Shown: positions 1 through 8,428 of the stretch, piece after piece
Position numbering within the stretch: the first letter of the stretch is position 1
Layout of the letters: the number at the start of each line of letters is the position of its first letter
NCBI GenBank assembly: GCA_900554545.1
Contig: USHW01000019.1
Location: 1-36,409 of the forward strand
From: an uncultured Prevotella sp.
Lineage (GTDB): Bacteria; Bacteroidota; Bacteroidia; Bacteroidales; Bacteroidaceae
Reading direction: 5' to 3'
DNA length: 36,409 bases
The notes under the pieces: model-generated
What the model saw: only the letters and a program-made list of their open reading frames with translations
Databases searched by the model: none
Told to the model about the DNA's origin: nothing
Translations under genes and position numbers: made by a program

Positions 1-43
1 TTCCTGCGAACACAAATATTAATATTATTATGTTTGTCAACAT
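1..43 (-). CDS. Start of a truncated gene, next in the polysaccharide locus
   Basis: An ATG on the minus strand at 43 opens a frame that stays open to the window edge (14 codons, beginning MLTNIIIL, very hydrophobic). It starts 11 nt after the flippase stop codon, the spacing expected of the next gene in the same transcription unit. The hydrophobic N-terminus fits a membrane protein, such as a polymerase or acyltransferase of a polysaccharide locus, or a signal peptide. Too little is visible to name it. Confidence 0.45.
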   Translation of the reverse strand, partial: MLTNIIILIFVFAG

Positions 44-54
44 TTTGCCTTTAT

Positions 55-1392
55 TTACTTATTCCATATTCCCGTTGCTTTATTGTTTGCCAGCTTTTCA
101 AACTGAATCTTATTGCATATAGTGCATATCAGGTTAACGGATATCAGTGCACTGATGATGCCGTAAAGACCAAATCTGTTGCCTAAGAATATAGCCAACG
201 GGATGTATATTATAGCTTCTAACGCTGTTATTATTGTAATCAGACGTATTTTTCCTATTCCGAAGAGTATGTTAGAGTAACATGTGCTGTAAATAAGTAC
301 ACACATATATATTGCCATTAATGCAGACAGCAGATAGCCTATTTCAACTTTACCGCCAATCCATATTTTATAGATGAATTCAGATGATGCGAGCATCAGT
401 ATCAGAAGAACGAGAAACGCCAGCATTATTTTATTCATCTTATTCATCATGTTGTTTATCCATTTCCAGTCATTCTTTGTATACGCATCAGTTGTTGCAG
501 ACCAGAGCGGTGCGGTGATGATTGTAAACACCATTATCGTCAGACTGAAGTATTTGTATGAAATCTGGTATGGCGTAACTTCTGCCGGAGATAATATGCG
601 CGTAATCAGTACGTTTGAAGAGGCAAATATTATCAGACCTGATATCTGAACAATGAAGAACAATATTCCTAGTGAGAACAGTTCTTTAAGTTCTGTTTTA
701 TCAAACAGCCTGAATGAAGGTCTTAGATATTTGTATCTGCAAAATGTCAGCGGATACGAAATCAGGTAGACCATCAGGGGCGACAATGTGTAGATGCAGG
801 CTACGTCGAATAATGTGAGCTTATATATTAGCGACAAAACAAATATGCAAATCAGTGCCAGCGTTTGGCCGGAAACAACGAGAAGATTGTTTATTGCCGG
901 AAGTTGAAGCCCAAGATAGACATTTCCGATAAATTTGAAGATAAAGGTTATGCCTACAAATACAATGGAAATAACAAATATACCCTCTAAGTTTGGTACA
1001 GTAGCGCTGTTTATGTTCAATAGCGAATGAAGGTCAATATTGTGAATTATTATTCTTAAAATGAGAACAATGGGTATTACAATAATGATCAGCATCATGA
1101 ATGTTGTGCTGACAAGCCTTCTGGCTTTTTCCTTGTCGCCTTTTGCTAATGCTTCTGCAAGCTTATTTCTGAGTCCGTTTCCCAGGCCTATGTCAAATTG
1201 GTCTATCCATAACAAAATGGAATTGATGGTAAGCCAAATTCCATATTCGTATTGGTTCAGACAATTTAATGTAATGGGCACGAGCAATAATTGAACAATG
1301 CAGTTCCAGCCTTTTATAAGTATGGAACCGGCAATGTTCTTTTTTATTAAAGCTGTGCGTTCATTACCATTAAATATTTTTTTTGAAAACAT
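55..1392 (-). CDS. Wzx-like polysaccharide flippase (MATE/MVF superfamily)
   Basis: This 445-residue protein is almost wholly hydrophobic, with about 12 predicted membrane segments spread along its length and a short cytoplasmic N-terminus (MFSKKIFNGNER). The N-terminal part (IAGSILIKGWNCIVQLLLVPITL, then YGIWLTINSI around residues 49-58) has the look of O-antigen/teichoic-acid flippases, which move undecaprenyl-linked oligosaccharides across the inner membrane. Length is typical. Its first 23 nt overlap the end of the chain-length gene, so the two are probably translationally coupled. The local base composition is AT-richer than the genes to the right, as is common in surface-polysaccharide loci, which are often exchanged between strains. 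The transported sugar cannot be inferred. Confidence 0.85.
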   Translation of the reverse strand: MFSKKIFNGNERTALIKKNIAGSILIKGWNCIVQLLLVPITLNCLNQYEYGIWLTINSILLWIDQFDIGLGNGLRNKLAEALAKGDKEKARRLVSTTFMMLIIIVIPIVLILRIIIHNIDLHSLLNINSATVPNLEGIFVISIVFVGITFIFKFIGNVYLGLQLPAINNLLVVSGQTLALICIFVLSLIYKLTLFDVACIYTLSPLMVYLISYPLTFCRYKYLRPSFRLFDKTELKELFSLGILFFIVQISGLIIFASSNVLITRILSPAEVTPYQISYKYFSLTIMVFTIITAPLWSATTDAYTKNDWKWINNMMNKMNKIMLAFLVLLILMLASSEFIYKIWIGGKVEIGYLLSALMAIYMCVLIYSTCYSNILFGIGKIRLITIITALEAIIYIPLAIFLGNRFGLYGIISALISVNLICTICNKIQFEKLANNKATGIWNK

Positions 1393-2410
1393 AGACAGAT
1401 GTTCCTATGAATGTTAGAATCATACAGAACGCAACAAACACCATGCGTTTGGGGCCTGTAGGCTTAAGTGGCACAGATGCCGACTGTAGTGTAGTGAACG
1501 CAGGCGTCCTTTCCTGTAATTTCGCTTTTGCAAGTTGAAGCTGCTGACTTATTTGCTGATAGTTGTTGTACTGCAGCTGCATCTCGTTTTCAAGGTCTTC
1601 CAGTTTTGCCTTGTAGCTTTCAAGCACCAAGTCTTGATTGGCATCAGAGAACACCGCATATACCTGTCTTGCACGTTCGTATTGTCTTTTAGCTTCTTGA
1701 TACAGATTTTTTGTGTACTCCAGGTCTATACGTGCCTTGTTTGTTCTGTACTTTATGATGAACTGCTGCAGTTTTACCCTTGCAGAGTCTGCTATGGTGG
1801 CACAGATCAAAGGATCCTGATCCTCAACGTTTATAGTGATGACACTGGTCTTCTTGTCAACGCTACATTTAATCTTTTGCCCAACCAGTTTGGCTATGTC
1901 GTTTTGCTTCTTTGTCATTTTGAAAGGATTGACTTTCATTGCGCTAGCTCCGCCTTCAGCATCCTCGTCTTTAAACAAGTCTTTTACAAAACCTATTATC
2001 TTTTCCCACCATGCTGATTTCTGGTACTTCTCAAGATATTCGTAATATGTAGTTTCTATTTTCCCGTCATTTGATTTTATTTTAATGGGGAACATGCTTG
2101 TCTGAAAGTCGGCAGATTCCATCAGGTCAGGATACAGTTCTGGCACAATGGCATCCTGATTTGCCATATTAGACATGTTTAGGCCGAAGCTCGACGCCAA
2201 GGCACCAAGGCCACCTATATTTGGAGTGGTGGTTTCAGGTGCCAGTTTAACTTCACAGACATAGAATCTCGGAACACATAAAATTAAGAATGCACTTACA
2301 ACAAATGCAACAGAAAGATTTATTATAAATAATTTCTTATGTGTCTTTATTCTGTTAAGAAGCTTTTTCAGGTCTATTTCCCTGAGCTTGTATTCTATAT
2401 TCTCAACCAT
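1370..2410 (-). CDS. Wzz/GumC-like chain-length determinant protein
   Basis: 346 residues with the classic Wzz topology: a cytoplasmic N-terminus, a first membrane segment at about 28-48, a long periplasmic part rich in coiled coil (about 215-300, with repeated Q, E, K and L residues), a proline-containing motif just before the second membrane segment (PLKPTGPKR) and a last membrane segment at about 322-340. There is no C-terminal tyrosine-kinase domain. Such proteins set polysaccharide chain length together with the polymerase and outer-membrane exporter. It lies 13 nt after the SLBB exporter gene and overlaps the flippase gene, so these genes very likely form one transcript. Confidence 0.85.
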   Translation of the reverse strand: MVENIEYKLREIDLKKLLNRIKTHKKLFIINLSVAFVVSAFLILCVPRFYVCEVKLAPETTTPNIGGLGALASSFGLNMSNMANQDAIVPELYPDLMESADFQTSMFPIKIKSNDGKIETTYYEYLEKYQKSAWWEKIIGFVKDLFKDEDAEGGASAMKVNPFKMTKKQNDIAKLVGQKIKCSVDKKTSVITINVEDQDPLICATIADSARVKLQQFIIKYRTNKARIDLEYTKNLYQEAKRQYERARQVYAVFSDANQDLVLESYKAKLEDLENEMQLQYNNYQQISQQLQLAKAKLQERTPAFTTLQSASVPLKPTGPKRMVFVAFCMILTFIGTSVYVFKKNI

Positions 2411-2423
2411 TTTCTTTTATTTT

Positions 2424-4994
2424 TTACAATATATTTGCCAGTGTCGCAATCATTGTTGCTATTGATGCAACAGATGTTCCGATAGTCATCTTTTCAGCAA
2501 TAGTCATCTTGTTGATTTCCTTTTCAGGTACAACAATTTCACATCCGGGCTTTGGCTTGGCATTTTGGCTAACCTTTGCAATAGTGCCGTTCATGTAAAC
2601 AATGTATGTCTGGCTCTTCTTTGCCTTTTCGCTGAATCCGCCGGCCTGGTTAATGTAATATTTAGCCTTCTTGCCCTTCTGGAAACCTACGGTGTTAGGA
2701 TACATCACAGCACCGTTTATCTTTACTGTTCCGTTATATTGCGGTACGATGATTTTGTCGCCTTCACGCAAAACGATGTCTGCATCGCATCCAGGGTTGG
2801 CTAGGGCCTTGTCAAGCTCTATTCCGACAGAATAGAACTCAGGTATTTCAAATTTCTTGATTTTCTCGCTGTCTTTAAGATCTATTTTCTTGTTTTCCTT
2901 AGCAGCTTCTATTTCCATCTGTTCTGCCTCTTCCTTGGCTTTTTTGAGCACGGCTTCCATACGTGCGCGTTCGCTCTCGTTCACCTTTCTTTCGAGGCGT
3001 GCACCTGCAATATAGCCACGGTCGTTAACGCCGCCGGCACTCTTTATAAGGTCGCTCAGACGCTGATTCTTCTTAGAGAGCGTATATGTACCGCTGAACA
3101 TTACTTCGCCTTCAACGACAACATTCTGCTGCTTGTAGTAGCCGGGACTCTTGCGGACATACACTTCGTCGAACGGCATGAGTTTGAAGCCGGGTGTGCC
3201 GTCAATCACAAAACCGTCTTTCAGGGCGAATGTGTAAGTGCGGGCAATGACTGAGTCGGTTGTCAGTGCCTTCGGGTTTACAATTCGTCTTGACACATCC
3301 ACTTTTACTGTTGAGGCTGTCTGCTTTAAGCCTCCTGCCTGCAAGACGAAGTCCTCAAGGGTTTCGTTGTCGGCATATCTGTAGATACCCGGGTATTGCA
3401 CCTCTCCGTGTATTGTGATTGTCTGTTCCTCCATCATCTCCTGTTTAGTCGGGATGAACAGCACGTCGTTGTTTTGTATAGGTATGTCAGGAACGGTGCC
3501 GTCCAATATGCCTTCCACGTCAACAGGAACGACCTCGAGTGTACGGTCTTTCTTCATTCTGTGCATTACGGCACGTGCAGTAAAGGCTTCTTCACGGAGA
3601 CCGTCGGCGTGTTCAATAAGTGTTTTTACGCTGTTGATGTCGCCTCCTACCTGATACATTCCGGGACGGAACACGGCACCCTTGACCTCAACCATGTTAG
3701 AGAAGCGGGGCAGGATAGAGTCAACGCTTACAGAGTCCTCGTCTGCAAGATGGAATGCACTCATGTCAAATTCATCAACGTTGTAGACAGAATATTCTCT
3801 TCCTGTCTTTCTGACAATGCGTACAGATTTCTTATATGCATCTCCTGTAAATCCTCCGGCGTATTTCAGCAAGGTACCAACGCTTTCGTTTCGCTTCATT
3901 TCATAGTACATCGGTCTTTTTACCTTTCCGGTAATATTTACTAGGCAGTCGTAAGGACCAACGGAAATGACGTCGTTGTCGGCAAGTCTGACGTTGCCTG
4001 TGAGTTTTCCGTTCAGGATATAGTCATAGATATCCACGACAGACACCAGTCGGTTATTTCTGTATACCTTGATGTTACGCATCGTACCTATATCGTTTGT
4101 ACCGCCCGCCATATACAAGGCATGGAATACTGTTGCAAACGCAGGAAGAGTGTAGGTTCCAGGGTTTTTCACCTCACCCATCACGTTAATCATTATCGAG
4201 CGTGTCTGACCAACAGTTAGCTTTATCTTCGAACTGCTGTATCTTGCTCCCAATGTAGAGCGCAGGCGTGCATTTGCCTGTGCCACGGTCAGACCGCTTA
4301 CCTGTACGGGGCCGAAACCTTCTATTGTTACTTCTCCGTCGGGTGAAACGGTGCTTTCTATAGTCTTTTGTGATGCGCCATATATGTCGATATAAACAGC
4401 GTCGCCCGGGCCTAAGATGTAATTCTGCGGGGTGGCGATGTTCATGTTGGGCTCGAACGTAAGGTCCTTATTGTTGAAGATATCACGTCCGAACACTTTT
4501 TTCTTTCTTTTTTCTGCAAGGAGCTTTTCCAGCATGGCAGTTGTGTCAGGGATGAATGTGTTCAGCTCATCCTGCATCATCAGCCAGTCTTCGTTTGTCT
4601 CGTCATAGACAACTTCTTTTGATTTGCTCTTTTTCTTTTCTCTTGTATCTTTTATTCTGTATTGCGGTGATTCTTCGTCATCGTCGTTTTTGCTTGAGCC
4701 TTTCTTTCCGTTATTCTTTCTCTGGCGTCCGTTATCTTCTTCCGTGTCTTTGCTGCTTACGGTGCCAAGGCCTTTGTTCTTTGCCTGGCGTTCATATTTG
4801 TCTTTTACGCGCCTGATCTGTTCTATAGTTACGCCTTTCTGCATCAGTTTTGTTACAATCTGTGCCTGCGATGTGCCTTCGGCGTTTTCTTTCATTACAA
4901 ATTTCAGTATCTGTTCGTCTGTCATTGACGATTGTGCTGTTGCATAACAAGGCAGCAGCAGTGCGAATAAGAAAAGAATGATATATTTTTTCAT
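2424..4994 (-). CDS. Large SLBB-domain polysaccharide export protein (Wza family)
   Basis: 856 residues. A signal peptide (residues 1-20, ending ATA before QSSMTDEQ) is followed by a short helical region (about 24-70) and a highly charged low-complexity stretch (about 80-130, many K, E, D). The Poly_export domain begins near residue 190 with the LGPGD motif (194-198). It is followed by a series of SLBB modules, each opening with a G-x-V-x-x-P-G-x-Y pattern (for example VMGEVKNPGTYTL and IHGEVQYPGIYRY). A hydrophobic segment closes the protein. This is about twice the size of E. coli Wza, as is usual in Bacteroidetes. It likely forms the outer-membrane exit channel for the polymer. No lipobox cysteine is evident at the signal-peptide end. 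Confidence 0.9.
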   Translation of the reverse strand: MKKYIILFLFALLLPCYATAQSSMTDEQILKFVMKENAEGTSQAQIVTKLMQKGVTIEQIRRVKDKYERQAKNKGLGTVSSKDTEEDNGRQRKNNGKKGSSKNDDDEESPQYRIKDTREKKKSKSKEVVYDETNEDWLMMQDELNTFIPDTTAMLEKLLAEKRKKKVFGRDIFNNKDLTFEPNMNIATPQNYILGPGDAVYIDIYGASQKTIESTVSPDGEVTIEGFGPVQVSGLTVAQANARLRSTLGARYSSSKIKLTVGQTRSIMINVMGEVKNPGTYTLPAFATVFHALYMAGGTNDIGTMRNIKVYRNNRLVSVVDIYDYILNGKLTGNVRLADNDVISVGPYDCLVNITGKVKRPMYYEMKRNESVGTLLKYAGGFTGDAYKKSVRIVRKTGREYSVYNVDEFDMSAFHLADEDSVSVDSILPRFSNMVEVKGAVFRPGMYQVGGDINSVKTLIEHADGLREEAFTARAVMHRMKKDRTLEVVPVDVEGILDGTVPDIPIQNNDVLFIPTKQEMMEEQTITIHGEVQYPGIYRYADNETLEDFVLQAGGLKQTASTVKVDVSRRIVNPKALTTDSVIARTYTFALKDGFVIDGTPGFKLMPFDEVYVRKSPGYYKQQNVVVEGEVMFSGTYTLSKKNQRLSDLIKSAGGVNDRGYIAGARLERKVNESERARMEAVLKKAKEEAEQMEIEAAKENKKIDLKDSEKIKKFEIPEFYSVGIELDKALANPGCDADIVLREGDKIIVPQYNGTVKINGAVMYPNTVGFQKGKKAKYYINQAGGFSEKAKKSQTYIVYMNGTIAKVSQNAKPKPGCEIVVPEKEINKMTIAEKMTIGTSVASIATMIATLANIL

Positions 4995-5011
4995 ATTAAA
5001 TTAATTTCCAC

Positions 5012-5653
5012 TTAAAATTTCTTGCCACTAATTATACTTGCGGCTGTACGCATTATTATGCTGAAGTCGAGCGCCAGCGAGCGGTTCTCGAGATAATGAA
5101 TATCCATCTGCAGACGTTTCAGCATCTTTTCCATGCTGTCGGTATAGCCATTATATAATGTAGCCTCGGATGTCAGTCCGGGCCTCATTTCATATATTAG
5201 CACATACGAATTGTCTATTTCCATTATCTGGTCGATATAGTACTTGCGTTCAGGGCGTGGTCCTACGAGCGACATGTCGCCGATAAGCACGTTCCAGAGC
5301 TGCGGCAGCTCGTCAAGATGATGCTCTCTTAAAAATCTTTCGGTTTTGGTCGAGTTGCTGTCATCACATTTAGCCACCAGCTGTGGTTTGTCCTCAGCCT
5401 TGCTGAGAGTTCTGAATTTATATATGGTAAACGGCTTGCCTCTGTATCCTATGCGTTCTTGCGAGAATATTGCAGGTCCGTTCTTTTGTCTTTTGAGCAT
5501 TATATATATAATGAGGAACAATGGTGATAATATAATCAGTCCTAAAAAGGCTGATATAAAGTCGAAAGCCCTTTTTATTGCCCTTTGTGTAGCATTCATA
5601 GCATCATGGCTGCAGTTTATGCAGTCCGCCTCTTTCGTATAGACGTTGTTCAC
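5012..5653 (-). CDS. Priming undecaprenyl-phosphate sugar-1-phosphate transferase
   Basis: 213 residues of the bacterial sugar transferase family (PF02397), the compact form without the N-terminal membrane bundle of WcaJ/WbaP. A single membrane helix lies at about 33-53. The family signatures follow: QERIGYRGKPFTIYKFRT (65-82), DELPQLWNVLIGDMSLVGPRPE (about 118-139) and RPGLTSEATLYN. It transfers the first sugar phosphate to undecaprenyl phosphate. It is the first gene of the minus-strand unit, with a -7-like box upstream. A later ATG at codon 19 is possible, but the first start keeps a cysteine-containing N-terminal tail and is equally plausible. Confidence 0.88.
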   Translation of the reverse strand: MNNVYTKEADCINCSHDAMNATQRAIKRAFDFISAFLGLIILSPLFLIIYIMLKRQKNGPAIFSQERIGYRGKPFTIYKFRTLSKAEDKPQLVAKCDDSNSTKTERFLREHHLDELPQLWNVLIGDMSLVGPRPERKYYIDQIMEIDNSYVLIYEMRPGLTSEATLYNGYTDSMEKMLKRLQMDIHYLENRSLALDFSIIMRTAASIISGKKF

Positions 5654-5705
5654 CTTCTAAAAAATATTGTTTCTCTATAATAACCCCAAATATTCAAATT
5701 TGTTG

Positions 5706-5713
5706 CAAAGGTA
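5706..5713 (-). promoter_or_regulatory. Probable -7 box for the polysaccharide operon
   Basis: Read on the minus strand this is TACCTTTG, matching the Bacteroidetes -7 consensus TAnnTTTG. It lies about 52 nt before the sugar transferase start. No clear TTTG was found 19-21 nt further upstream, so only the -7 element supports it. It is divergent from the tmRNA promoter. Confidence 0.5.
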
Positions 5714-5773
5714 ACACAAATAATTTGAAAAAAATGTTAGTTGCTCTCTGATTATTGAAAAAATAGCCATAAA

Positions 5774-5805
5774 TTTGCGTATTCTTACAGAAAGAGTTAT
5801 CTTTG
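5774..5805 (+). promoter_or_regulatory. Bacteroidetes-type promoter of the tmRNA gene
   Basis: TTTG at 5774-5777 (-33 element) and TATCTTTG at 5798-5805 (-7 element) are separated by 20 nt, the canonical spacing for the Bacteroidetes primary sigma factor. The predicted transcript would begin about 30 nt before the mature tmRNA 5' end, leaving a short precursor leader. Confidence 0.8.
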
Positions 5806-5842
5806 CACAGATAAAACGTAGCTCCGGCACGTTTGGCAGATT

Positions 5843-6240
5843 GGGGTTGACCGGATTTGACAGCGGGTTGGAATGGTACGTAAGCACGCGGAGCGTCGTC
5901 TGTTGGCTCCTAAATCTCAGCGGTCAAAAATTTATCTGGCGAAAACAAATACGCTCTCGCTGCCTAATCGAAGCATAGTAGATTACTGGCTTAATCCCGT
6001 CACAAGGTGACAGGACGTGACATCGCCCGGAAGCTGTTGTCCCGAAGCATTCCGAACCGGCGGTGCGGTTAAATCGGGAATAGTCACGCCCGGCCCCGCG
6101 TGCGTGGTGAAATTTCAGGGGATAAGGTCGCCGTTGGTGGTCCGGGTCTTGCGGCGGCACGAAAACTGAAGGCCGGAATAAGCGTGTAGAAAGCGTATGG
6201 TTTCCCTGTTTGGACGAGGGTTCGATTCCCTCCAGCTCCA
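5843..6240 (+). ncRNA. ssrA: Transfer-messenger RNA (tmRNA)
   Basis: The RNA rescues stalled ribosomes. Its 5' end (GGGGTTGA at 5843) pairs with the 3' end (CAGCTCC, 6233-6239) as a 7-bp acceptor stem with one U-G and one G-U pair. The T arm with the GTTCGATTCCC motif sits just before it. CCA is not encoded. The open tag frame starts at GGC 5938 and reads GENKYALAA, stop TAA at 5965-5967. The ALAA end is the protease recognition tail. Length (398 nt) fits a one-piece tmRNA with pseudoknots downstream of the tag. Related Bacteroidales tags are, from memory, GENNYALAA or GETNYALAA, so the lysine at position 4 is a small variation. Open frames on both strands here are not genes. Confidence 0.96.
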
Positions 6241-6243
6241 CTG

Positions 6244-6270
6244 AAAGCACTGCTTCTGCGGTGCTTTTTT
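6244..6270 (+). terminator. Intrinsic terminator of the tmRNA gene
   Basis: A 10-bp stem (AAAGCACTGC at 6244-6253 with GCGGTGCTTT at 6258-6267, one T-G pair) with a TTCT loop runs straight into a T tract ending at 6270. It starts four nt after the tmRNA 3' end. Confidence 0.9.
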
Positions 6271-6334
6271 GTTGCATGCAACAAAAACTAATCATTTATA
6301 TACGTTTCGTCCCTGTGTTGTAAAATATAATCAG

Positions 6335-6409
6335 TATTTTTGCAGAAAATAATCGGCGCTCGGAAATTCGGGGGCAAGTCCTCTTTCTGCCCGTTTGCGT
6401 TGTTTTTGC
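6335..6409 (+). promoter_or_regulatory. Promoter-hairpin module, copy A, before the GH43 gene
   Basis: Two -7-like boxes, TATTTTTG (6335-6342) and TGTTTTTG (6401-6408), lie exactly 66 nt apart. Between them is the shared motif GCTCGGAAA. It is followed by a hairpin: outer arm GGAAA (6362-6366) with TTTCT (6384-6388), inner arm GGGGG (6370-6374) with TCCTC (6379-6383), loop CAAG (6375-6378). Three other copies in the window keep this architecture with different stem sequences. The likely start site for the GH43 mRNA lies just after the second box. See the finding on this module. Confidence 0.6.
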
Positions 6410-6453
6410 ATTTTAATGCTTTCATGCGCTTAATCTTAAACGAAACATACATT

Positions 6454-8157
6454 ATGAAATTAAGTATTACATCAAAGTTGATTGTCGGAGCACTGCTTGC
6501 TGCAGGTTGCCCGTCAGGCGTTTTGGCTGGTAGTGGAGATACTGAAGGGTCGTCGGTCATGTTCGATTATTTCGAATACCGTGGCGATGACGACTATTAC
6601 AAGGAAAATCCTCTGCCCGACGCGTCGTCTTTTTACAATCCGATACTTCCCGGATGGTATTCTGACCCGAGCATTTGCCGTGCCGGTGACGATTATTACA
6701 TGGTTACTTCAACCTTCTCTTTCTTCCCCGGCGTGCCCTTGTTCCACAGCAAGGACTTGCTTAACTGGAAGCTTGTGAATTACATCCTCGACCGTCCGTC
6801 GCAGCTTCCGCTTGACGGCCAGCACGTTTCCGGTGGAATTTTCGCCCCTGCCATATCATACAACCCCCACAACAAGACGTTTTACATGATTACCACCAAC
6901 GTGGGGTGGGGCAACTTCTTCGTGAAGACGAAAGACCCGCTCGGCCAGTGGTCGGAGCCGATACGCCTGCCCGACGTGGGCGGAATAGACCCCTCGTTCT
7001 TCTTCGACGATGACGGCAGGGCGTACATCGTGAACAACGACGAGCCTGAAGTGCCTGCCGAATATGACGGACACAGGGCTATCAAGGTGCGCGAGTTTGA
7101 CGTGAAGACCGACAAGACGGTAGGCCCGACCAAGGTGCTCGTCAACAAGGGCGTACATCCCGAGGACAAGCCAATATGGATTGAAGGCCCGCACATGTAT
7201 AAGATAAAGGGAAAGTATTATCTGATGGATGCCGAGGGCGGTACGAGCGACATGCACTCTGAAGTCATATTCAGGAGCGACAGTCCCTTTGGCCCGTTCG
7301 TTCCGGCAAAGCAGAACCCCATACTTACGCAGCGCCATTTGCCTGCCGACCGTCCCAATCCCGTGACCTGTGCCGGTCATGCCGACCTTGTGGAGACGCC
7401 CGAAGGCGACTGGTACGCAGTGTTCCTTGCATGCCGTCCCTATGAAGGCAAGTTCGAGAACCTTGGACGTGAGACGTTCCTCATGCCTGTAAGGTGGAAC
7501 AGCGACGGCTTCCCGTATATGACGGAAGGCGACGAGACCGTGCCCCTCATCTCGAAAGTGAAAGGTGCTAAGCGCGGAGACAATGTTACCTTCGGCAATT
7601 TCTCTTACCGCGATGATTTCAGCGAGAGCAAGCTGCCGCTCGACTGGTTCTCGCTGCGTGGCCCGGTTGACCATCTGGCTTCGCTCGGCGACAATCCGGG
7701 TTACCTTACAATGCAGTGCGCCGGTGTCAAGTCGTCGGAGAAGAAAGTCCCCGCATTCCTCGCCCGTCGCATCAGCCACCACAAGTTCGAGTGTGAGACG
7801 CGCCTCAAGTTCAATCCGGTAAATGCAGGCGAAAAGGGCGGACTTGTGCTCTTCAAGGACGAAACGCACCAGTATATGCTTTGTGTGGCAATGACTGCAG
7901 GAGGCAAGCAGGTGCAGGTTATACGCGTAGGCAAGGACGGCAACGAGGAGAGCATCGCCTCCAAGCCATTGGAAAAGGCTGATGACGATGTTCGCCTGAA
8001 GGTTGTTTCGCGCGGCCTTTACTTCGATTTCTATTACGCCAAGGCTGGTGGAGAGTGGCTTCCGCTCTTGGCTGATGTTGACGCCGGTTATCTTTCTACC
8101 AAGAACACTGGCGGATTTACCGGTACGGTAATAGCCCTTTACGCCTCGTCAAAGTGA
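6454..8157 (+). CDS. Secreted glycoside hydrolase family 43 (xylosidase/arabinofuranosidase-like)
   Basis: 567 residues from the ATG at 6454. Upstream in-frame codons run through the promoter-hairpin module and are not credible. The N-terminus is an export signal. It contains AAGC at 16-19, a possible but weak lipobox, and VLA at 23-25, a possible signal peptidase I site, so lipoprotein versus soluble is open. The five-bladed catalytic domain shows the GH43 triad: D71 in YSDPS (base), D179 in GGIDPSFF (pKa modulator) and E244 in WIEGPHMYK (acid). The second half (about 385-567) is the beta-sandwich common in two-domain GH43 xylosidases. The enzyme probably removes xylose or arabinose from plant hemicellulose fragments. 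No SusC/SusD pair is adjacent, so this is not a full polysaccharide utilisation locus. Confidence 0.92.
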   Translation: MKLSITSKLIVGALLAAGCPSGVLAGSGDTEGSSVMFDYFEYRGDDDYYKENPLPDASSFYNPILPGWYSDPSICRAGDDYYMVTSTFSFFPGVPLFHSKDLLNWKLVNYILDRPSQLPLDGQHVSGGIFAPAISYNPHNKTFYMITTNVGWGNFFVKTKDPLGQWSEPIRLPDVGGIDPSFFFDDDGRAYIVNNDEPEVPAEYDGHRAIKVREFDVKTDKTVGPTKVLVNKGVHPEDKPIWIEGPHMYKIKGKYYLMDAEGGTSDMHSEVIFRSDSPFGPFVPAKQNPILTQRHLPADRPNPVTCAGHADLVETPEGDWYAVFLACRPYEGKFENLGRETFLMPVRWNSDGFPYMTEGDETVPLISKVKGAKRGDNVTFGNFSYRDDFSESKLPLDWFSLRGPVDHLASLGDNPGYLTMQCAGVKSSEKKVPAFLARRISHHKFECETRLKFNPVNAGEKGGLVLFKDETHQYMLCVAMTAGGKQVQVIRVGKDGNEESIASKPLEKADDDVRLKVVSRGLYFDFYYAKAGGEWLPLLADVDAGYLSTKNTGGFTGTVIALYASSK

Positions 8158-8240
8158 CGGTCATGGCCCTGATGGGCCGTGCGTAGCCGCCAGACGGCGT
8201 TCAGCGAAAATGTTTTTTAGCGTATGCTGATGTGTTTTTT

Positions 8241-8272
8241 GCCGCCGGTTGCCTGTCAAGGTGACCGGCGGC
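8241..8272 (+). terminator. Hairpin after the GH43 gene, possible terminator
   Basis: GCCGCCGGT (8241-8249) and ACCGGCGGC (8264-8272) form a perfect 9-bp GC-rich stem with a 14-nt loop, followed by AGTGTTTTG. The T run is short and offset, so it may be an inefficient terminator or only an mRNA 3' end stabiliser. Confidence 0.5.
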
Positions 8273-8280
8273 AGTGTTTT

Positions 8281-8334
8281 GTCAGCCGTCAATGTTGCCG
8301 CGACAGACATCCGTCGCAGTGCCATTGACGGCTG
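8281..8334. repeat. Long imperfect hairpin in the GH43/glycosyltransferase gap
   Basis: CAGCCGTCAATG (8283-8294) and CATTGACGGCTG (8323-8334) are a perfect 12-bp inverted repeat, and a second 5-bp stem (GCGAC 8300-8304 with GTCGC 8313-8317) lies inside. It sits about 95 nt before the next start codon. It could be a terminator without a T tract, a leader structure for the downstream gene, or a repeat. The rest of this 271-nt gap (8158-8428) shows only a short GGCCC/GGGCC hairpin at 8165-8178. Confidence 0.5.
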
Positions 8335-8428
8335 TCCTATGCTTGTCGGGGTGTTAATTTCTTTGTCTGCGTGCAATATTTAAGTTGTTTTATGGTTTAT
8401 TGTATTAGGACAAATATTTCAGACCGAC

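Noticed and set aside
5924..6295. Open frames on the minus strand and a plus-strand frame at 5775-5978 across the tmRNA gene
   Set aside because: They fall within the structured RNA and its promoter, and only the nine-codon tag frame is translated.
6856..7869. Long antisense frame (337 codons) opposite the GH43 gene, and similar ones opposite the TonB receptor (15417-16406), trxB (28862-29848) and phnW (25971-26783)
   Set aside because: The sense genes have clear family motifs, and long antisense frames are expected with their codon use. No motifs or promoters support the antisense ones.
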